Below are positions 63,316 through 64,000 of a stretch of 64,000 nucleotides of DNA, in pieces. A program made the translations under genes and the position numbers. Each line of letters starts with the position of its first letter. Positions within the stretch are counted from its first letter, which is position 1. The DNA lies in the NCBI GenBank assembly GCA_008729055.1, contig SDUX01000004.1, forward strand, positions 3,350,172 to 3,414,171. The letters run 5' to 3'. The DNA comes from Pyropia haitanensis (taxonomy: Eukaryota; Rhodophyta; Bangiophyceae; Bangiales; Bangiaceae). Under the pieces are notes generated by a model that saw only the letters and a list, made by a program, of their open reading frames with translations, had not been told where the DNA came from and searched no databases.

Positions 63316-63888
63316 TGTGGTAGGATCACCAAACTAGTATGTAGAATAACGTAGCGGGGTCAACGGCCTTCGAACCGACCGGGCAATCGAGCAGAGGGTA
63401 GCCGTCGTCCGAGCACACCCAAGCACGAGTCTATGCAATGATCCCACTTCGTCTTGTCTCTCTGCGCTCCCCCCTCGCTACTCGATGCGAGGGAGCGCTT
63501 ATATAGGCGCGGAGCAGCTCGCCACAGGCGCGACCAGGCACTCCACACCCCCCAGGGAAAGCAAAGCACACAAGCAAATCAATCAGACAGCGCGGCGCGA
63601 GGATTCAGCGGTAATCGCCAGCGCGGCCATTGTGTGCCATCGAGGATGACATCAGTTGATGGCATGGTATGGACAGTTCCATCGCGTTTCATCAGCTTAC
63701 AGCAATGACATGTCGGCGTCAAATCGATTGCACGACAATCGTGTCAGCAGCACCAGCGACATCCAGATCCGTCTAGAAGTGTCGCGTGGTGACAGGGTAC
63801 ACAGCGGGGATGACGCCACCGTGTTAGACAGCGAGGCCGCGCGTGGCCGCACGAAATTGACGACAGCAGCATCAGGAAGGGATTCACA
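63316..63888 (-). repeat. 5' LTR of the copia element
   Basis: It carries the element promoter: on the minus strand CTATATAAGC (TATA box at about 63499-63506) inside the LTR. It is identical to the 3' LTR. Confidence 0.95.
63499..63506 (-). promoter_or_regulatory. LTR TATA box
   Basis: CTATATAAG on the element strand, about 380 bases into the 5' LTR, in an otherwise GC-rich stretch. It is the best candidate for the retrotransposon's core promoter. Confidence 0.65.
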
Positions 63889-63893
63889 CTATC
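63889..63893. repeat. Target-site duplication, right copy
   Basis: CTATC, identical to 57462-57466, marks the right insertion edge. The remaining 107 bases of the window are flanking host DNA without a gene. Confidence 0.9.
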
Positions 63894-64000
63894 GACATGT
63901 AGGGGCATTGTACAAAGTAGGAAGGCAATAACCTTGTTTCGGTGGCCCTTTCGGGGGTGTGAGGGGGGTTTCAGGGGGTTACTTGACAAGCCTCGACAAG

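Larger units (their letters stand above)
57467..63888 (-). mobile_element. Complete Ty1/copia LTR retrotransposon
   Basis: This 6422-base element is oriented on the minus strand. It has identical 573-base LTRs (57467-58039 and 63316-63888) with TG...CA ends, flanked by the 5-bp duplication CTATC. Internally it has a leader of about 520 bases, a gag frame, then a pol frame in the order protease, integrase, reverse transcriptase, RNase H, which defines copia (Pseudoviridae-like) elements. A polypurine tract abuts the 3' LTR. Neither frame contains a premature stop. Identical LTRs mean very recent insertion. Base composition is much less GC-extreme than in the host genes. A primer-binding site after the 5' LTR (TTCGCGAATCAACAGG on the element strand) does not match the usual initiator-Met tRNA complement. 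Confidence 0.96.

Overview
The window looks like nuclear DNA of a photosynthetic eukaryote, most likely a bangiophyte red alga (Porphyra/Pyropia type). This is inferred from the very high GC content, spliceosomal GT-AG introns, genes scattered on both strands without operons, plastid enzymes (plant-type lycopene cyclase, membrane rubredoxin, DUF760 protein) whose N-termini begin MAAFV or contain MAFV, and ordinary eukaryotic proteins (KDEL-tailed protein disulfide isomerase, prefoldin 2, NSUN5, MAP kinase). No rRNA, tRNA or CRISPR was found. Species assignment is inference.

Layout. 0-9 kb: YjbQ-family protein (-), TMEM242-like membrane protein (+), a type II membrane GT90 glycosyltransferase (-) and a small secreted protein resembling the NTR/TIMP fold (-). 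10-17 kb: secreted FG-GAP/ASPIC protein (-) and a two-exon C2H2 zinc-finger protein (-). 17.3-21.8 kb: extreme GC-rich low-complexity DNA with no supportable gene. 22-30 kb: rubredoxin (+), ethanolamine/cholinephosphotransferase (-), NSUN5-type rRNA methyltransferase (+), prefoldin 2 (-). 32-43 kb: acidic hypothetical protein (-), a MITE-like inverted-repeat element, lycopene cyclase (+), PPi-dependent phosphofructokinase (-), a palindrome cluster, and a polyprenol reductase-like protein (-). 44-47 kb: GGT-rich repeats. 47.8-55.6 kb: protein disulfide isomerase (+), DUF760 protein (-), TDY-type MAP kinase (+). 57.46-63.89 kb: a complete Ty1/copia LTR retrotransposon on the minus strand with identical LTRs and a 5-bp target duplication.

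The genes are independent housekeeping, plastid and secretory functions rather than one pathway. Three themes recur. Introns are short (about 230-740 bases) and most donors read GTACGT or GTGCGT. Runs of G or C of 8-40 bases are everywhere. In seven otherwise recognisable genes the frame breaks within or next to such runs, and every simple break is corrected by one extra base. That points to homopolymer undercalling in the assembly, or less likely to slippage during expression. The coordinates given for those genes span the break.
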